A stretch of 64,000 bases of DNA from Pseudobutyrivibrio ruminis HUN009 (GCF_000703005.1 NZ_JNLH01000002.1:38539-102538); one strand, 5' to 3'. Positions 40,449-49,930 are shown, counted from the first letter of the stretch. Program-made: numbers and translations. Notes: generated by a model not told the origin, from the letters alone.

Positions 40449-42206
40449 ATGAATACAGCACAAGATATATATAACCTGGAAAGGTTTATAGAAATTCTTT
40501 CAAGAATATTTGCAGTACCCTATCAGATTATTGAAGCAAACATTGCCAGATACTATAAAGCATATAAAGAAGAAAGAGGCATTGATGCATTAAATGAATG
40601 GGTTGATAAGGGTGGTGACTTATCGCACGTAGAAATCTTTTCTGAGCATATAGATGATTTGGAAGCTGTTTTTAAGATGAACCATGTTCCATATGTGACT
40701 ATGAATACAATATTGGGAAATGAATCCCCTATAGCGACCATAGTATTTAAGGATAAGGATAAAGACATAGTTGAGGATATTGTAAAAGGCTATAGATCCT
40801 TTCTTTCTGAGAATACTAGGGAGCTTGATATATACAGTTTCAAAGCACTTATGGAAAATTCTGAGATTGCTGCAGCATCCAATCTGACTATTGGTGAGAT
40901 ATACGCCTTTAGAAAAGCTATGCGAGGAGAAGAGTTCATGTTCTGCGTAGGTAAGGACACCAAGCATGAAGGTAGATATCAGATATTTGCTGATGATAAA
41001 GAAGGTCTTGCAAAGGTTTTGGCAGGCATATCTTATGATTTCAATCTAAATAATGGAGCATATAGAGATGAGGTTGATAGGTACTCAGCCCAATATAGTA
41101 AGCTTAGTAGTCTTATGAAGACAAAGAGCTTTTATATTGTTGACGGCTCGGACCCATGCAACTTTACCCACGTAACAAAAGATAGCTTCTCAACCCATAA
41201 CCTTGTAATTAATAATGAACGACAGCCAGATGGTGAAATCATAGATGTTGTATCTGACCCAGCTGCTAGGATTGTAAAGAATGCTAAGCCCAAGGATGTA
41301 CTCAAAATAGCCATGACATACAAGAAACCAATGCTCATGGCAGAGGAAGCGTTTGATTTGGTGAAGGGATATTCCAGAAACGGTATGGCAAAAGAAGCAG
41401 ATGATTTTATTGTTAACCTTCACAACATGCAATATCGCTTTGAAAATCAAAAAGCAAACATTATAAAGTTTCCTCAGAAAAAGAACCTTATTGAACGAGA
41501 GGAGATAGTTGGATATGTAAATATCCCTCAGAACTACTTAAAGGAGCTAACGGACAAATATCCACAGATATATATGCATTATGATGGTTCCATTGCCTTA
41601 AAGAAGGAAGACAAGCATCTTGTAGATGACTTCTTTAGAGACAAGCTCATGGGCCTGGATAAGTTAAAGAGATTATCCTTTGGAATGTACATAAATGGTA
41701 GAAGTGGCAAGCAGCTGATGGATTTATCGGGAAAGTCCGAGAATGTCTATTACATTGTTATACCAAAAGACCCAAGTACGGTTCTTCGAATTGATAATAA
41801 AGCAGCTATGCTCTTAGAAGATGGAGTAGAAATAGCTAAGGTTCTAAATACCTCAGATGGTTATGAGAGATTCGTAGATGACTTTATGTGGAGGGCAGGC
41901 AATCCTATAGGTTTCACTGAACAGGAAATGCTCTCACCTGGCAGAGATCAACTGATTGAGGATATATCACATGGAGAAATAGACAATCTTGCGGTGCAGC
42001 ATTTGATAGAAAAGGAAGAGCGTGAACGCACGGAGTTCATCGATATGATGCAGCGTGGTGAAAAGGGCGTGTCTAAAGAACATGAAAAAGCAAGAGATAA
42101 CTACCTAAAGATGTCACTAACAGCAAAGGTTCTTGATAATCAGATATTTAAGGAGATGCAGAAGAAACATGTTTCAAAAGAAGTTGATATCGACATTGAT
42201 ATCTAA
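40449..42206 (+). CDS. large transfer-region protein, unknown
   Basis: A 585-residue protein with no membrane segment and no family I recognise. It is helix-rich, with a Tyr-rich N-terminus (FAVPYQIIEANIARYYKAYKEE) and a charged C-terminus ending EVDIDIDI, preceded by an MQRGEKGVSKEHEKARDNY stretch. AAAGGA precedes the ATG. It overlaps the secreted protein gene that follows by 38 bp and is followed shortly by VirD4, so it is likely a soluble partner of the coupling protein or a relaxosome adaptor. That role is inference from position only. Confidence 0.6.
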   Translation: MNTAQDIYNLERFIEILSRIFAVPYQIIEANIARYYKAYKEERGIDALNEWVDKGGDLSHVEIFSEHIDDLEAVFKMNHVPYVTMNTILGNESPIATIVFKDKDKDIVEDIVKGYRSFLSENTRELDIYSFKALMENSEIAAASNLTIGEIYAFRKAMRGEEFMFCVGKDTKHEGRYQIFADDKEGLAKVLAGISYDFNLNNGAYRDEVDRYSAQYSKLSSLMKTKSFYIVDGSDPCNFTHVTKDSFSTHNLVINNERQPDGEIIDVVSDPAARIVKNAKPKDVLKIAMTYKKPMLMAEEAFDLVKGYSRNGMAKEADDFIVNLHNMQYRFENQKANIIKFPQKKNLIEREEIVGYVNIPQNYLKELTDKYPQIYMHYDGSIALKKEDKHLVDDFFRDKLMGLDKLKRLSFGMYINGRSGKQLMDLSGKSENVYYIVIPKDPSTVLRIDNKAAMLLEDGVEIAKVLNTSDGYERFVDDFMWRAGNPIGFTEQEMLSPGRDQLIEDISHGEIDNLAVQHLIEKEERERTEFIDMMQRGEKGVSKEHEKARDNYLKMSLTAKVLDNQIFKEMQKKHVSKEVDIDIDI

Positions 42207-43449
42207 AGCCACCGGATTTTGGGTGGCAGTACTAGTGTCTCTTCTTTATTTTGCACCTTTAACTGCCACCGCAACAGAGTATGTTGAGGGTGATGAGGTT
42301 ACGGCTCTAATGAGCTATGACACCTCTAAAACAGATGAGACACCAAACCAGATAGAGGGCGTTTGCCAGATCCCAGAGGGATTTGGTTTGAATGCTTATA
42401 TAGAAATAGCTGACAGTGAAGGGATGCATTACTTCATATGTGTTTCTCAGGAGAATGGATATGCAGATAGAGTTTATGTAAAAAATGGTACGTATAGCTT
42501 TGTTTCTGCAGGAGTATTTGGAGATAACACAGGAAAGTATTCCTTTGACTTGGTTCAGGGTGGAGAAGATTTTATCCTGGACGGGCAGGAAAATTCATTT
42601 TCTTGTATCAAAGTAAAAATTTCAAACTATGACGAGATAAAAAATCAGATTGATGCAAACAAGGGCGAGGAAAAGCCAAAGGCCTTAGAGTATCAAAAGA
42701 CAGGTATTTCTGGAGTAACTATTGATTCTACAGGAAAGCTTTTCTATGAAACCAATGCTAATTCGGAAAAAGGAAGCATTGAAATATATGGTAATGCAAT
42801 AGAAGACTACAAGGTATATGTAGAAATCATAGAAAAAGGAGTTGTTGGTGAAGCAAAGTTTAAGCTGTCTTTAGATGGAGGAAGTACTTTCATCGGAGAC
42901 GATACTACAGCAGAGGAGTTTGATCTAGGGTCTTATGGAATAACAATAGGATTTACGACTGAAGTAGACACAGATGAGCTGCAGGTAGGAGATACGTTTA
43001 CAGCAACTATTCCAGCAACAAACTATGTTTCACAGTTAAATCCACTTGAAAGCAACGTGGTTGTAGCTGGTGCTTCCTCAGAAGATTACCAATTGCTAAT
43101 AGACATTTTGTCATCGGAGACCCTTGGAAAGGCTAAGTTTTCCATGTCTCTTGATAGTGGAAAGACCATTTCTGTAACAGATACTATTCCTGAAAACGGC
43201 GTTTATCAGTATAAAGACTTAACCATATATTTTTATACGACAGATGTATTTGTAAAGGGAGACCAATATATGTCTTCTGTAGAAAGCCATCAAGAAAAGT
43301 CTTCTTATGCTGGAATTATTATTTTAGGAGCTATAGTACTGGGTGCTTTTATAGCATTTTTGGTTTTCCTACTGATGCATTCTGAAAAGAAATCTGATTA
43401 TGTAATTCAGGTCTGGAATGAAAAGCAGGTAAGCGAGGCATATAGATGA
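42169..43449 (+). CDS. secreted, membrane-anchored surface protein of the transfer operon
   Basis: About 426 residues from the ATG at 42169 (MFQKKLIST); an upstream TTG at 42133 is possible but adds only an Arg-rich stretch. A signal sequence (VAVLVSLLYFAPLTATA) leads to three beta-rich units, two of which are clear repeats (VYVEIIEKGVVGEAKFKLSL and LLIDILSSETLGKAKFSMSL). One C-terminal membrane helix (GIIILGAIVLGAFIAFLVFL) and a short inner tail end it. Similar repeats occur in Lachnospiraceae surface proteins. The stop overlaps the virD4 start (ATGA), so it is made together with the coupling protein. Confidence 0.7.
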   Translation: MFQKKLISTLISKATGFWVAVLVSLLYFAPLTATATEYVEGDEVTALMSYDTSKTDETPNQIEGVCQIPEGFGLNAYIEIADSEGMHYFICVSQENGYADRVYVKNGTYSFVSAGVFGDNTGKYSFDLVQGGEDFILDGQENSFSCIKVKISNYDEIKNQIDANKGEEKPKALEYQKTGISGVTIDSTGKLFYETNANSEKGSIEIYGNAIEDYKVYVEIIEKGVVGEAKFKLSLDGGSTFIGDDTTAEEFDLGSYGITIGFTTEVDTDELQVGDTFTATIPATNYVSQLNPLESNVVVAGASSEDYQLLIDILSSETLGKAKFSMSLDSGKTISVTDTIPENGVYQYKDLTIYFYTTDVFVKGDQYMSSVESHQEKSSYAGIIILGAIVLGAFIAFLVFLLMHSEKKSDYVIQVWNEKQVSEAYR

Positions 43450-45905
43450 AAACTGTACGACCTCATATTTCAGAGAAGCAAAGGCTTAACAACTTCCTTA
43501 CAAACTGCGTGGTTGTTACTATATCAAGCATTTACTTTGGCTTGCGCCTAGGGAATGTAGCTTATCATATGCCAACCGAAGAAAGGGACTTATTCAATGT
43601 AGTAATTACTTTCTCAGGAGGAGCGTATGCGAAATGGTATGCACTGTTTCCTGCTAATCCTACATATGTGGGATTAGGCCTTCTTGCAGCATTTGTTATG
43701 TGTGCAATTCTATTCAATGAATATATGAGAGTAAAAGACACAGTAGAAGATGCTCATGGTGATTCGTATTTTGAAGAAGATTACCATCAGTACAACAAGG
43801 AGTTTGTTTGTGATCCAGCTCTTATAAAAGATAAAGGATTAAAGAAGGATGTGAAACCTCTAAAAAAGTCAAAGATTAGATGGTTACAGCGCTTGTTTAT
43901 CAAAGCAGCCTTGCTTAAGCGAAGATTTAGAAAACCTAGCACAAAAAAGCCTGGATTCATAAGAAATGAAGAAGGAAAGCTGGTCTGTGAAGGCATAACA
44001 AAGGATAAGCATAAGAAGCTTGTTGAGTATTGTAAGGACTATGCTCAGATATATACCAACGATATTTATTTATCTTTGAATGGTAACTGGTGCCAGAGAA
44101 ATTCCAATGCCATAGTCTTTGGTGCTTCTGGTACAGGAAAAAGTAGATATTTTTTAAAACCTAATATTCTCCAAGCCAATACATCAATAGTTATTACAGA
44201 TCCATCCTCAGATGTTATGCAATCTACAGGATACTTTCTGGAGAAAAAGGCAGGATATAAAGTTAAATGTTTCAACATTGATGACATGACAAAGTCCTTA
44301 AGGTTTAATCCTCTTTATTACATAAGGGATACCAAGGACATAGCAATCATTGTTAACTGTTTCCTTGAAAATGTAGATGGAGACAAAAAGAAGAGTTCTT
44401 CGGGAGACGGAGATTTCTGGTTAAAAGCTTCAACTGCTTTGCTATGTGCCTGTATAGGGTACACGGTAGAAGTCTGTCCTATAGAAAGTCGAAATTTCTC
44501 TAATGTTCTAGATATCATTAGACTTGATGGACGTTCTGAGAATGATGATAACACTAGTGAGACAGCATTTGATGAGTTGTTTATAAGACTTGGAGAGGCA
44601 AACCCTGCTTCTTACGCATATCAGCAGTACAAGATTTTTAGACAAGCACCTGCTAAGACCAGACTTAACATTTTAATTTCGACTTCAGTAAATCTATCAC
44701 AGATGGATATTCCTGAGGTAAGAAACCTGACTTATAAGGATGAGATGGAGCTAGACCGTCTTTCGGAAGAAAAAATGGCAATATTCCTTTGTATTCCACA
44801 GGCTGATACTACTTATTGTTGGCTTACAGCTATGTTTTATAGCATTCTCTTTAAGAGATTGTATTCAAAGGGTGAGCAGCGAATGAGAGATGAAGGATTA
44901 AATGATCCGCAGCTTAAGGTGCCGGTCAGATTCTTTATTGATGAATGTAGAAATATTGGAAAGATACCTAATCTATCCATATATTTGGCCACTTGTCGAA
45001 AGTATAGGATTTCAATAGTACCTATATTCCAAAACTACTCTCAGGTAGAAGAGGTTTATGGTGAAAAGGGAGCAAATTCTATTATTTCAAACTGCGATGC
45101 CTTCTTATTCCTTGGAGGGTCAGATGAGGCTACCTTAAAAATTATCACAAGTCACCTTGGAAAGGAGACTGTTAAGACTTTGTCTATGAATTCAGCACTT
45201 CTTTTTGCAAGAGGTCAGAATTCAACCAGTAAGCAGCTTTCAGCCAAGGAACTTATGACTAGAGTACAGGTAGAAACCATGTCTAATAATGAGTGTCTGT
45301 TATTTATCAGAGCTCTTCGTCCATTTAGGACAAAGAAGTTTGTACTTGAAAATCATAAGAACTACAAGTTCTTAGCAGAAGGTAGTCAGGGCGAGATTTA
45401 CATTAATCAGACTGAATCAAACTATGAGGATGAGGAGATTGAAGGCTTAAGAATTAAAGCAGTAGGGGAGGATGGCTATATAGCTCCTACTGTTGTAGAT
45501 AGTGCAAGACGAAGAAATCTCATTATTGAAAATCGTAAGAAAGCCAAGCTCATCAGAGAAAACATTGATAGGCTTAATCAGATAATTGCAGCTTCTTCAA
45601 GTGAAAAGGAAAAGCGAGCTGCACGTATAGGTATATCAATGGAATTAAATAAGCTGAAGGCTTTTGCAAGAATAGACACCGAGCTTGATTTTAGTCCAAA
45701 GGATTTTGGATTTGCAGATTCACTTGAACTGTCTGATGAGACGAAAACAGAGGATACAGACATAGGTGATAACTATAAAGTAAAGACATCAGATGAAATC
45801 GTTGAAAACGTTGTTACAGCAACTCCGATAGATTCATTTGCTGATCCAGATATTTTATATGATTTAGATTTAGTTGTAGAGGACAACGAATTAGAAGAAA
45901 GGTAA
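43446..45905 (+). CDS. virD4: type IV coupling protein VirD4/TraG
   Basis: An 819-residue coupling ATPase. Two N-terminal membrane helices (residues 17-35 and 75-97) are followed by a basic region, Walker A FGASGTGKSR near residue 225 and Walker B RFFIDECRNIG near residue 495. These are typical of TraG/VirD4, which bring the relaxase-DNA complex to the channel and pump the strand. The C-terminal 200 residues are charged and coiled (NRKKAKLIRENIDRLNQ) and end in an acidic tail. All ATPase motifs are intact. The ATG overlaps the previous stop by four bases. Confidence 0.92.
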   Translation: MKTVRPHISEKQRLNNFLTNCVVVTISSIYFGLRLGNVAYHMPTEERDLFNVVITFSGGAYAKWYALFPANPTYVGLGLLAAFVMCAILFNEYMRVKDTVEDAHGDSYFEEDYHQYNKEFVCDPALIKDKGLKKDVKPLKKSKIRWLQRLFIKAALLKRRFRKPSTKKPGFIRNEEGKLVCEGITKDKHKKLVEYCKDYAQIYTNDIYLSLNGNWCQRNSNAIVFGASGTGKSRYFLKPNILQANTSIVITDPSSDVMQSTGYFLEKKAGYKVKCFNIDDMTKSLRFNPLYYIRDTKDIAIIVNCFLENVDGDKKKSSSGDGDFWLKASTALLCACIGYTVEVCPIESRNFSNVLDIIRLDGRSENDDNTSETAFDELFIRLGEANPASYAYQQYKIFRQAPAKTRLNILISTSVNLSQMDIPEVRNLTYKDEMELDRLSEEKMAIFLCIPQADTTYCWLTAMFYSILFKRLYSKGEQRMRDEGLNDPQLKVPVRFFIDECRNIGKIPNLSIYLATCRKYRISIVPIFQNYSQVEEVYGEKGANSIISNCDAFLFLGGSDEATLKIITSHLGKETVKTLSMNSALLFARGQNSTSKQLSAKELMTRVQVETMSNNECLLFIRALRPFRTKKFVLENHKNYKFLAEGSQGEIYINQTESNYEDEEIEGLRIKAVGEDGYIAPTVVDSARRRNLIIENRKKAKLIRENIDRLNQIIAASSSEKEKRAARIGISMELNKLKAFARIDTELDFSPKDFGFADSLELSDETKTEDTDIGDNYKVKTSDEIVENVVTATPIDSFADPDILYDLDLVVEDNELEER

Positions 45906-45913
45906 AGAAAATT

Positions 45914-46297
45914 ATGTATAAGAATGTAGTTAATAGTGTAAAGAACTTAGTAGTTGAGCAGAAGATGAAGCCAGCTATCGCAGCTGCCATGTGCTTAACA
46001 TCAACAATTATGACAACTGTTTCTCCTGCAATGTGCGAAATTAATGGAAATAGTTCCATGCAGAACTTTTTAAAGTTACTGTTTTCACTTTTGATATTTG
46101 TAGGAATAGTTTTGATCATTGCAGGTGCAGTTTCACTTATCAGAGTAGTTATGTCAGTAGCATCAGGTGAAACTGCTCAGCCTGGTACAATTGGACGAGG
46201 CGCAGGACTTTTGGTAGGAGGAATCGTCCTTTGTGCTGCAAAAGCATTAGTTAAGGCTATTATTGGCCAAGACCCAACAACGATGACTTTCATGTAA
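45914..46297 (+). CDS. VirB2-like/Maff2 pilin-type membrane protein
   Basis: A 127-residue protein with an N-terminal leader (MYKNVVNSVKN, hydrophobic to about residue 43) and two further membrane helices, NFLKLLFSLLIFVGIVLIIAG and GLLVGGIVLCAAKALVKAI. The layout of leader, short outer turn and two helices separated by a small polar loop (SGETAQPGTIGRGAG) is that of VirB2/TrbC and Maff2-type proteins. It may form the channel or pilus. The operon-encoded SipW-type peptidase is a candidate for removing the leader. A rho-independent terminator follows. Confidence 0.7.
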   Translation: MYKNVVNSVKNLVVEQKMKPAIAAAMCLTSTIMTTVSPAMCEINGNSSMQNFLKLLFSLLIFVGIVLIIAGAVSLIRVVMSVASGETAQPGTIGRGAGLLVGGIVLCAAKALVKAIIGQDPTTMTFM

Positions 46298-46326
46298 AAA
46301 ACACAATTTTATACCACGATTTAAAG

Positions 46327-46389
46327 GCATTCACTTAAGGTGAGTGCTTTTTTTAATGCGTAAACGACCATGTACAAGATGGTCGTTTA
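46327..46389 (+). terminator. terminator of the primase-virD4 operon and 11-bp-arm operator
   Basis: GCATTCAC-N5-GTGAGTGC followed by T7 (46327-46354) ends the long rightward operon. Immediately after lies a perfect inverted repeat, TAAACGACCAT (46361-46371), seven bases, and ATGGTCGTTTA (46379-46389), with no T-tract. It is 40 bases before the HTH gene and is probably its autoregulatory operator. Confidence 0.75.
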
Positions 46390-46429
46390 AATGTGATATT
46401 TTACGTAGAAATTGAAAGGAAAGGAAGCC

Positions 46430-46771
46430 ATGAAAAAGGGAGAAAGACTTCTAAAAGAGATAGCATATTTCAAATCCCTAAATAGTTCAATTAGTGCCAC
46501 AGAAGTTGGAGAGTACTTCGGGGTAGCAAAGAATACTATTCAGGATGATATTGACAGGCTTAAGTATCATGGCTGTATTTTCGAAGCCACTGATGGTAGA
46601 AGCGGTGGTTATATTTTGAAGTCAGCGCCTTCAGTTGAGCGATTAGCTGTTGGATGGGACAAAGAATTATTGCTTAAACAAATGATAGAAGAAGCAAAAG
46701 GGGAGAACAAAGACTTACTTCGAGAAATGACAGAAGAATTAGCAATTAAAACACTGGAAAAAGATAAGTAA
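46430..46771 (+). CDS. HTH_11-type transcriptional regulator
   Basis: A 113-residue protein beginning MKKGERLLKEIAYFK, with a winged helix-turn-helix: SISATEVGEYFGVAKNTIQD and the wing IFEATDGRSGGYIL. This is the HTH_11/DeoR-BirA type, usually a repressor that answers a ligand via a further domain; here only a 40-residue helical tail follows. I choose the ATG at 46430 with AAGGAAG upstream rather than an earlier TTG. Its own terminator follows. It is likely to control the parM-virB4 operon or itself through the palindrome at 46361-46389. Confidence 0.75.
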   Translation: MKKGERLLKEIAYFKSLNSSISATEVGEYFGVAKNTIQDDIDRLKYHGCIFEATDGRSGGYILKSAPSVERLAVGWDKELLLKQMIEEAKGENKDLLREMTEELAIKTLEKDK

Positions 46772-46799
46772 TCTGCCCTGTTTGCCGGGCAGATTTTTT
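46770..46799 (+). terminator. terminator of the HTH gene
   Basis: AATCTGCCC-tgtttgcc-GGGCAGATT followed by TTTTT, overlapping the stop codon of the HTH gene. Confidence 0.92.
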
Positions 46800-46817
46800 A
46801 ATTGGGGAGGAAGCGGT

Positions 46818-47039
46818 ATGATCAAATTGCAAAAGGCTAGAGAACTAGCCCAATCTAGAAAAGTACTTCTTGATACAGCAAAGGAATATGACTTTGCTTA
46901 TGTATTCTCATATTCGAAAGGATTTAATCTAACACTGAGTGAGGAAATTGTAGTATTTAAGGAATCGGGAGAAGTTTATTCTAGAAATCAGGTTAAGGAT
47001 GAAGATCTCGGAAATATAATTACAACAATATCATTTTAA
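46818..47039 (+). CDS. small hypothetical protein, 73 aa
   Basis: The ATG at 46818 (MIKLQKARELAQSRK) is preceded by GGGGAGGAAGC. The product has an N-terminal helix and a beta-like C-terminus (FNLTLSEEIVVFKESGEVY). No family recognised. It is a one-gene unit between two terminators, in the regulatory gap between the two rightward transfer operons. Confidence 0.6.
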   Translation: MIKLQKARELAQSRKVLLDTAKEYDFAYVFSYSKGFNLTLSEEIVVFKESGEVYSRNQVKDEDLGNIITTISF

Positions 47040-47054
47040 ATATAAAGTACAAAG

Positions 47055-47087
47055 GAGCTCTAATCATTGTGATTAGGGCTCTTTTTT
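47055..47087 (+). terminator. terminator before the parM operon
   Basis: GAGCTCTAATCA-ttg-TGATTAGGGCTC followed by six T residues, 16 bases after the 73-aa gene. Confidence 0.9.
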
Positions 47088-47126
47088 AGACTAATTAAAA
47101 AGTTTGGGGAACTTTCTTCTTTAGAA

Positions 47127-47165
47127 GACCAAAATTCAAAAAGTGGGCCATTTTATATTTAGGAG
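47127..47165 (+). promoter_or_regulatory. GTGTACC-N14-GGGCC element, copy D (parM-virB4 operon)
   Basis: The left end is weaker (AGAAGACC in place of GTGTACC) but the 14-base gap, GGGCC and ATTTTATATTTAGGAGG are intact. The AGGAGG here is itself close to the ribosome site of parM (ATG at 47176). Confidence 0.7.
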
Positions 47166-47175
47166 GAAAGAAGAA

Positions 47176-48156
47176 ATGGAAAATATCATATTCGGAATTG
47201 ACCATGGTAATGGAAATATGAAAACGGTCAGACAAAGCTTCCCTTGTGGATTCAAGATGCAGGAGACAAAACCATCCCACTTGTTCTCAAAAGACATTAT
47301 TGAATATCAAGGCAAGTTCTATAGCTTAACAACTAATAAGTTTGCATATCAGACAGATAAGACCGCAGATGAAAAGGCACTTATTCTTACACTTTTCGCT
47401 ATGGCTAAAGAATGGGAGGCAAGACTTAAGGAAAAGATGGAAGACTATGACTTCAAAAAGAATTATTCAGGTCTGAATGGAAAAGAAATAGTCTTAGCGC
47501 TTGGCTTGCCACCAGCTCATTTTGAAAAGCAGCATGTTCAGTTCAAGAAGTATTTTGAAGACAATCTAAGAAATGGGATCAACTTCAAATATAACGATAA
47601 GCAGATCATGGCTTATCTGAAGGACGTGATTGTGCTTCCCCAGGATTATGCAGGAGCAACAATCCTTATGGGTGATGTGATTAAAGACAATAACACTGTT
47701 TACTGTATTGATATTGGTGATGGAACAGTAGATATGGTAGGTCTTACTGATGGAATGCCAGAGAAGGATACAATGCTTAGCAGAGAGATGGGCATGTCAA
47801 AGCTTAGAGGCCAGATTATTGATGATGTAATCAATGATTACGGAGTAACTCTTGATACAAAGACTGTTGATGGCTATCTGACAGAAAAGAGATTACCACT
47901 TCCAGAGGATATTAAAGAGCAGGTTCAAAACCGTATTGAAAGAACAACATCTGAGTTTACTACAGAGCTCATTAATCAGCTTCATACAAAGGTGGCAGAT
48001 TTTAGAGTTTATCCATCAATCTTTTTAGGTGGTGGTTCAATGGTGCTTAAGGAATATATCGAGAAATCAAAGATGTTTGGAATAACATATTTCATAGACG
48101 ATATTTCTGCAAATGCCATTGGATACGAGAAGATTGCTGAAGCTTTGATTAAGTAG
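47176..48156 (+). CDS. parM: ParM/StbA-like actin ATPase
   Basis: A 326-residue actin-fold ATPase: phosphate 1 IDHGNGNMK at residues 8-16, phosphate 2 CIDIGDGTVDMV near residue 178 and the adenosine motif LGGGSMVL near residue 287. This is the ParM/StbA type, whose filaments push plasmid copies apart. The ATG at 47176 follows AGGAGG and AAGAAGAA; an earlier in-frame start would include element D. The next gene encodes a likely ParR. Remarkably it shares an operon with VirB6, PrgI and VirB4, so partition and transfer are expressed together, and the plasmid also carries ParA. Confidence 0.88.
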   Translation: MENIIFGIDHGNGNMKTVRQSFPCGFKMQETKPSHLFSKDIIEYQGKFYSLTTNKFAYQTDKTADEKALILTLFAMAKEWEARLKEKMEDYDFKKNYSGLNGKEIVLALGLPPAHFEKQHVQFKKYFEDNLRNGINFKYNDKQIMAYLKDVIVLPQDYAGATILMGDVIKDNNTVYCIDIGDGTVDMVGLTDGMPEKDTMLSREMGMSKLRGQIIDDVINDYGVTLDTKTVDGYLTEKRLPLPEDIKEQVQNRIERTTSEFTTELINQLHTKVADFRVYPSIFLGGGSMVLKEYIEKSKMFGITYFIDDISANAIGYEKIAEALIK

Positions 48157-48163
48157 GTGAAAA

Positions 48164-48460
48164 ATGGCTAGGTTTTATTTTGAAGTTGAGGATGAGGAAG
48201 TAATTGAGTTTGTTAAGGCACTAAAAAGAAAGAGAAGTGCAGTTATAACTCAGCTTATTTATCAACTTATGGATGAAAGCGATGAGTACCTTCCTTCGTG
48301 GCTTTTGATGGAGACAGGATGCACCAAGAAGGTTGGCCGGAAGAAAGATACTAAAAAGATAACCACCTACAGTAGTAAACAACCAGAAAAGAAGGAGGAA
48401 GAGCCAAAGAAAGACAATGCTTCTGTAGCACTTGCTGGTCTTTCAGGCTTTGGATTTTAA
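48164..48460 (+). CDS. parR: ParR-like partition adaptor
   Basis: A 98-residue protein. The N-terminal 50 residues, YFEVEDEEVIEFVKALKRKR and a helical RHH-type segment, fit a ribbon-helix-helix DNA-binding fold. A basic, disordered tail follows and ends LAGLSGFGF, a short hydrophobic end as used by ParR proteins to contact ParM. It lies 7 bp after parM. The binding site (parC) should be near, perhaps around element D, but no repeat is clear. Assignment is by position, size and tail. Confidence 0.65.
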   Translation: MARFYFEVEDEEVIEFVKALKRKRSAVITQLIYQLMDESDEYLPSWLLMETGCTKKVGRKKDTKKITTYSSKQPEKKEEEPKKDNASVALAGLSGFGF

Positions 48461-49504
48461 ATGATAAGAATTAGTAAATATAAGATATTGGCATTTATAT
48501 TTTTTGCACTTACATCCTTCTTATGTATTTCTATTGCCTTTGCTATTCCAGATCCATTTACTGAAAAGCACATCATGAGTGGACTTATCAGTGACTGGAT
48601 TGATGACATGTTCTTAGGACAGACCGTAGGAGATATAAAAAATCTTTTGTATATAGACTTTAACACTATTAAAGACGGAACTGTAACCATAGCAGGAAAT
48701 GTAGGAAAGACAGGAACTACCTCTGGAGGAATGACAATAAATATGTCTGTGATCCCTAGTCTTTATAAGGTATTTCAGGACTTGGGAATCATGGTAATGA
48801 TTATGTACTTTGGAGCAGGCATTCTTGAAGAGCTCTCCTTCAATCAGATGTATGTAGAGAAGCTTATTAAGAAGTTTGTGTTTCTTGTTGTAGGAATTGT
48901 ACTTATAAGCCAGTCCTTAGAGCTTGTGTATGGAATAGCAAATATAGGCTCAGCCGTAGTTTTGAAGGCTTATAACATAGCAAATGCTACAGGATACAAC
49001 ATGCCAGCACTTGATGATGTAAGAGCAGAGATATGGTCAGATATATATACAGTTAATCCTGATTCAAGCGCCATAAAGCGATTACTTCAAAATATGAACG
49101 ACCTTGGAGTTCAGATAGGCTATGTAACGCAGATGTTTATTCCTTGGGTTATCAATAAACTTTGCTGGGTTCTTCTGCAGGTAGTCTGTTGGTCAAGATT
49201 TATAGAGCTTACTCTTATGGCAGTAGTAAGTCCTATAGCTTTATCTGATATAGCAAAGGCTGATGTGAATACATCAAATACAGCAAGGGCAATTAAAAAT
49301 GTAATAGCACTATCAATGTCAGGTTCAATAATACTTCTTGCAGTAATCATCGGATCAAGTATTCAGGCATCAATATTTGCTGAAGCAGTAACATCTAATA
49401 ATTTTGGCTCACTTTGTTGGGAACAGGTAATTGTTGGAATAGTCCAGGTTGGTGTGTGCTTTAGAGCTAACGACATAACAAAGACTGCTTTAGGAATAGC
49501 GTAG
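48461..49504 (+). CDS. VirB6/TrbL-type channel protein
   Basis: A 347-residue polytopic protein: a signal-like N-terminus (residues 8-28), then six or so membrane helices from residue 105 on, including FVFLVVGIVLISQSLELVYG and a conserved Trp/Cys-rich section (WVINKLCWVLLQVVCWSRF). The late SPIALSDIAK motif near residue 260 and the C-terminal FRANDITKTALG are typical of Gram-positive VirB6/TrbL proteins of conjugative elements. It forms the inner part of the DNA channel. The start directly abuts the parR stop. Confidence 0.85.
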   Translation: MIRISKYKILAFIFFALTSFLCISIAFAIPDPFTEKHIMSGLISDWIDDMFLGQTVGDIKNLLYIDFNTIKDGTVTIAGNVGKTGTTSGGMTINMSVIPSLYKVFQDLGIMVMIMYFGAGILEELSFNQMYVEKLIKKFVFLVVGIVLISQSLELVYGIANIGSAVVLKAYNIANATGYNMPALDDVRAEIWSDIYTVNPDSSAIKRLLQNMNDLGVQIGYVTQMFIPWVINKLCWVLLQVVCWSRFIELTLMAVVSPIALSDIAKADVNTSNTARAIKNVIALSMSGSIILLAVIIGSSIQASIFAEAVTSNNFGSLCWEQVIVGIVQVGVCFRANDITKTALGIA

Positions 49505-49513
49505 GAGGATGAA

Positions 49514-49930
49514 ATGCTAAGTGTAGATATTGAGAAGGAAATTAAACAGGAAAATAAGATTCTTTTAGGCTTAAGCATGAGGAAGTTCATTTGTGTAGGC
49601 ATTAGCTTATTGTTTGCCATATTGTTTGCGCTGCTGTTTTCAATGAACTTCTACGTAAGCATCATTCCATCAATGGTAGTTGGAGCCATAGCATTTGCTT
49701 TTGGCTGGATTAAATTTGATGGAGTTCCAATGGAAGAGTTCTTATTTAAGAAGATTAATGAGGCATTTTATGGAACTAAGAAAAGAAAGTATAGAACCAA
49801 GAATGCATACATTACTCTTCTAAATGGTGAGTACGCAAGAAGAAAGCAGATTGATTTATCAAATAAGCAAGTAAAGAAGAGCCTAAAGAAACAGAAGAAA
49901 AAAAAGATTAAAGAGAAATACATAAGATGA
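49514..49930 (+). CDS. PrgI/VirB3-like membrane protein
   Basis: A 138-residue protein of the PrgI family. Two membrane helices at residues 25-45 and 50-68 are followed by FDGVPMEEFLFKKINEAF, a signature of the family, and a Lys-rich C-terminal tail. It anchors VirB4 to the membrane, as VirB3. GGAGG precedes the ATG; the stop overlaps virB4 by four bases (ATGA). Confidence 0.85.
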   Translation: MLSVDIEKEIKQENKILLGLSMRKFICVGISLLFAILFALLFSMNFYVSIIPSMVVGAIAFAFGWIKFDGVPMEEFLFKKINEAFYGTKKRKYRTKNAYITLLNGEYARRKQIDLSNKQVKKSLKKQKKKKIKEKYIR

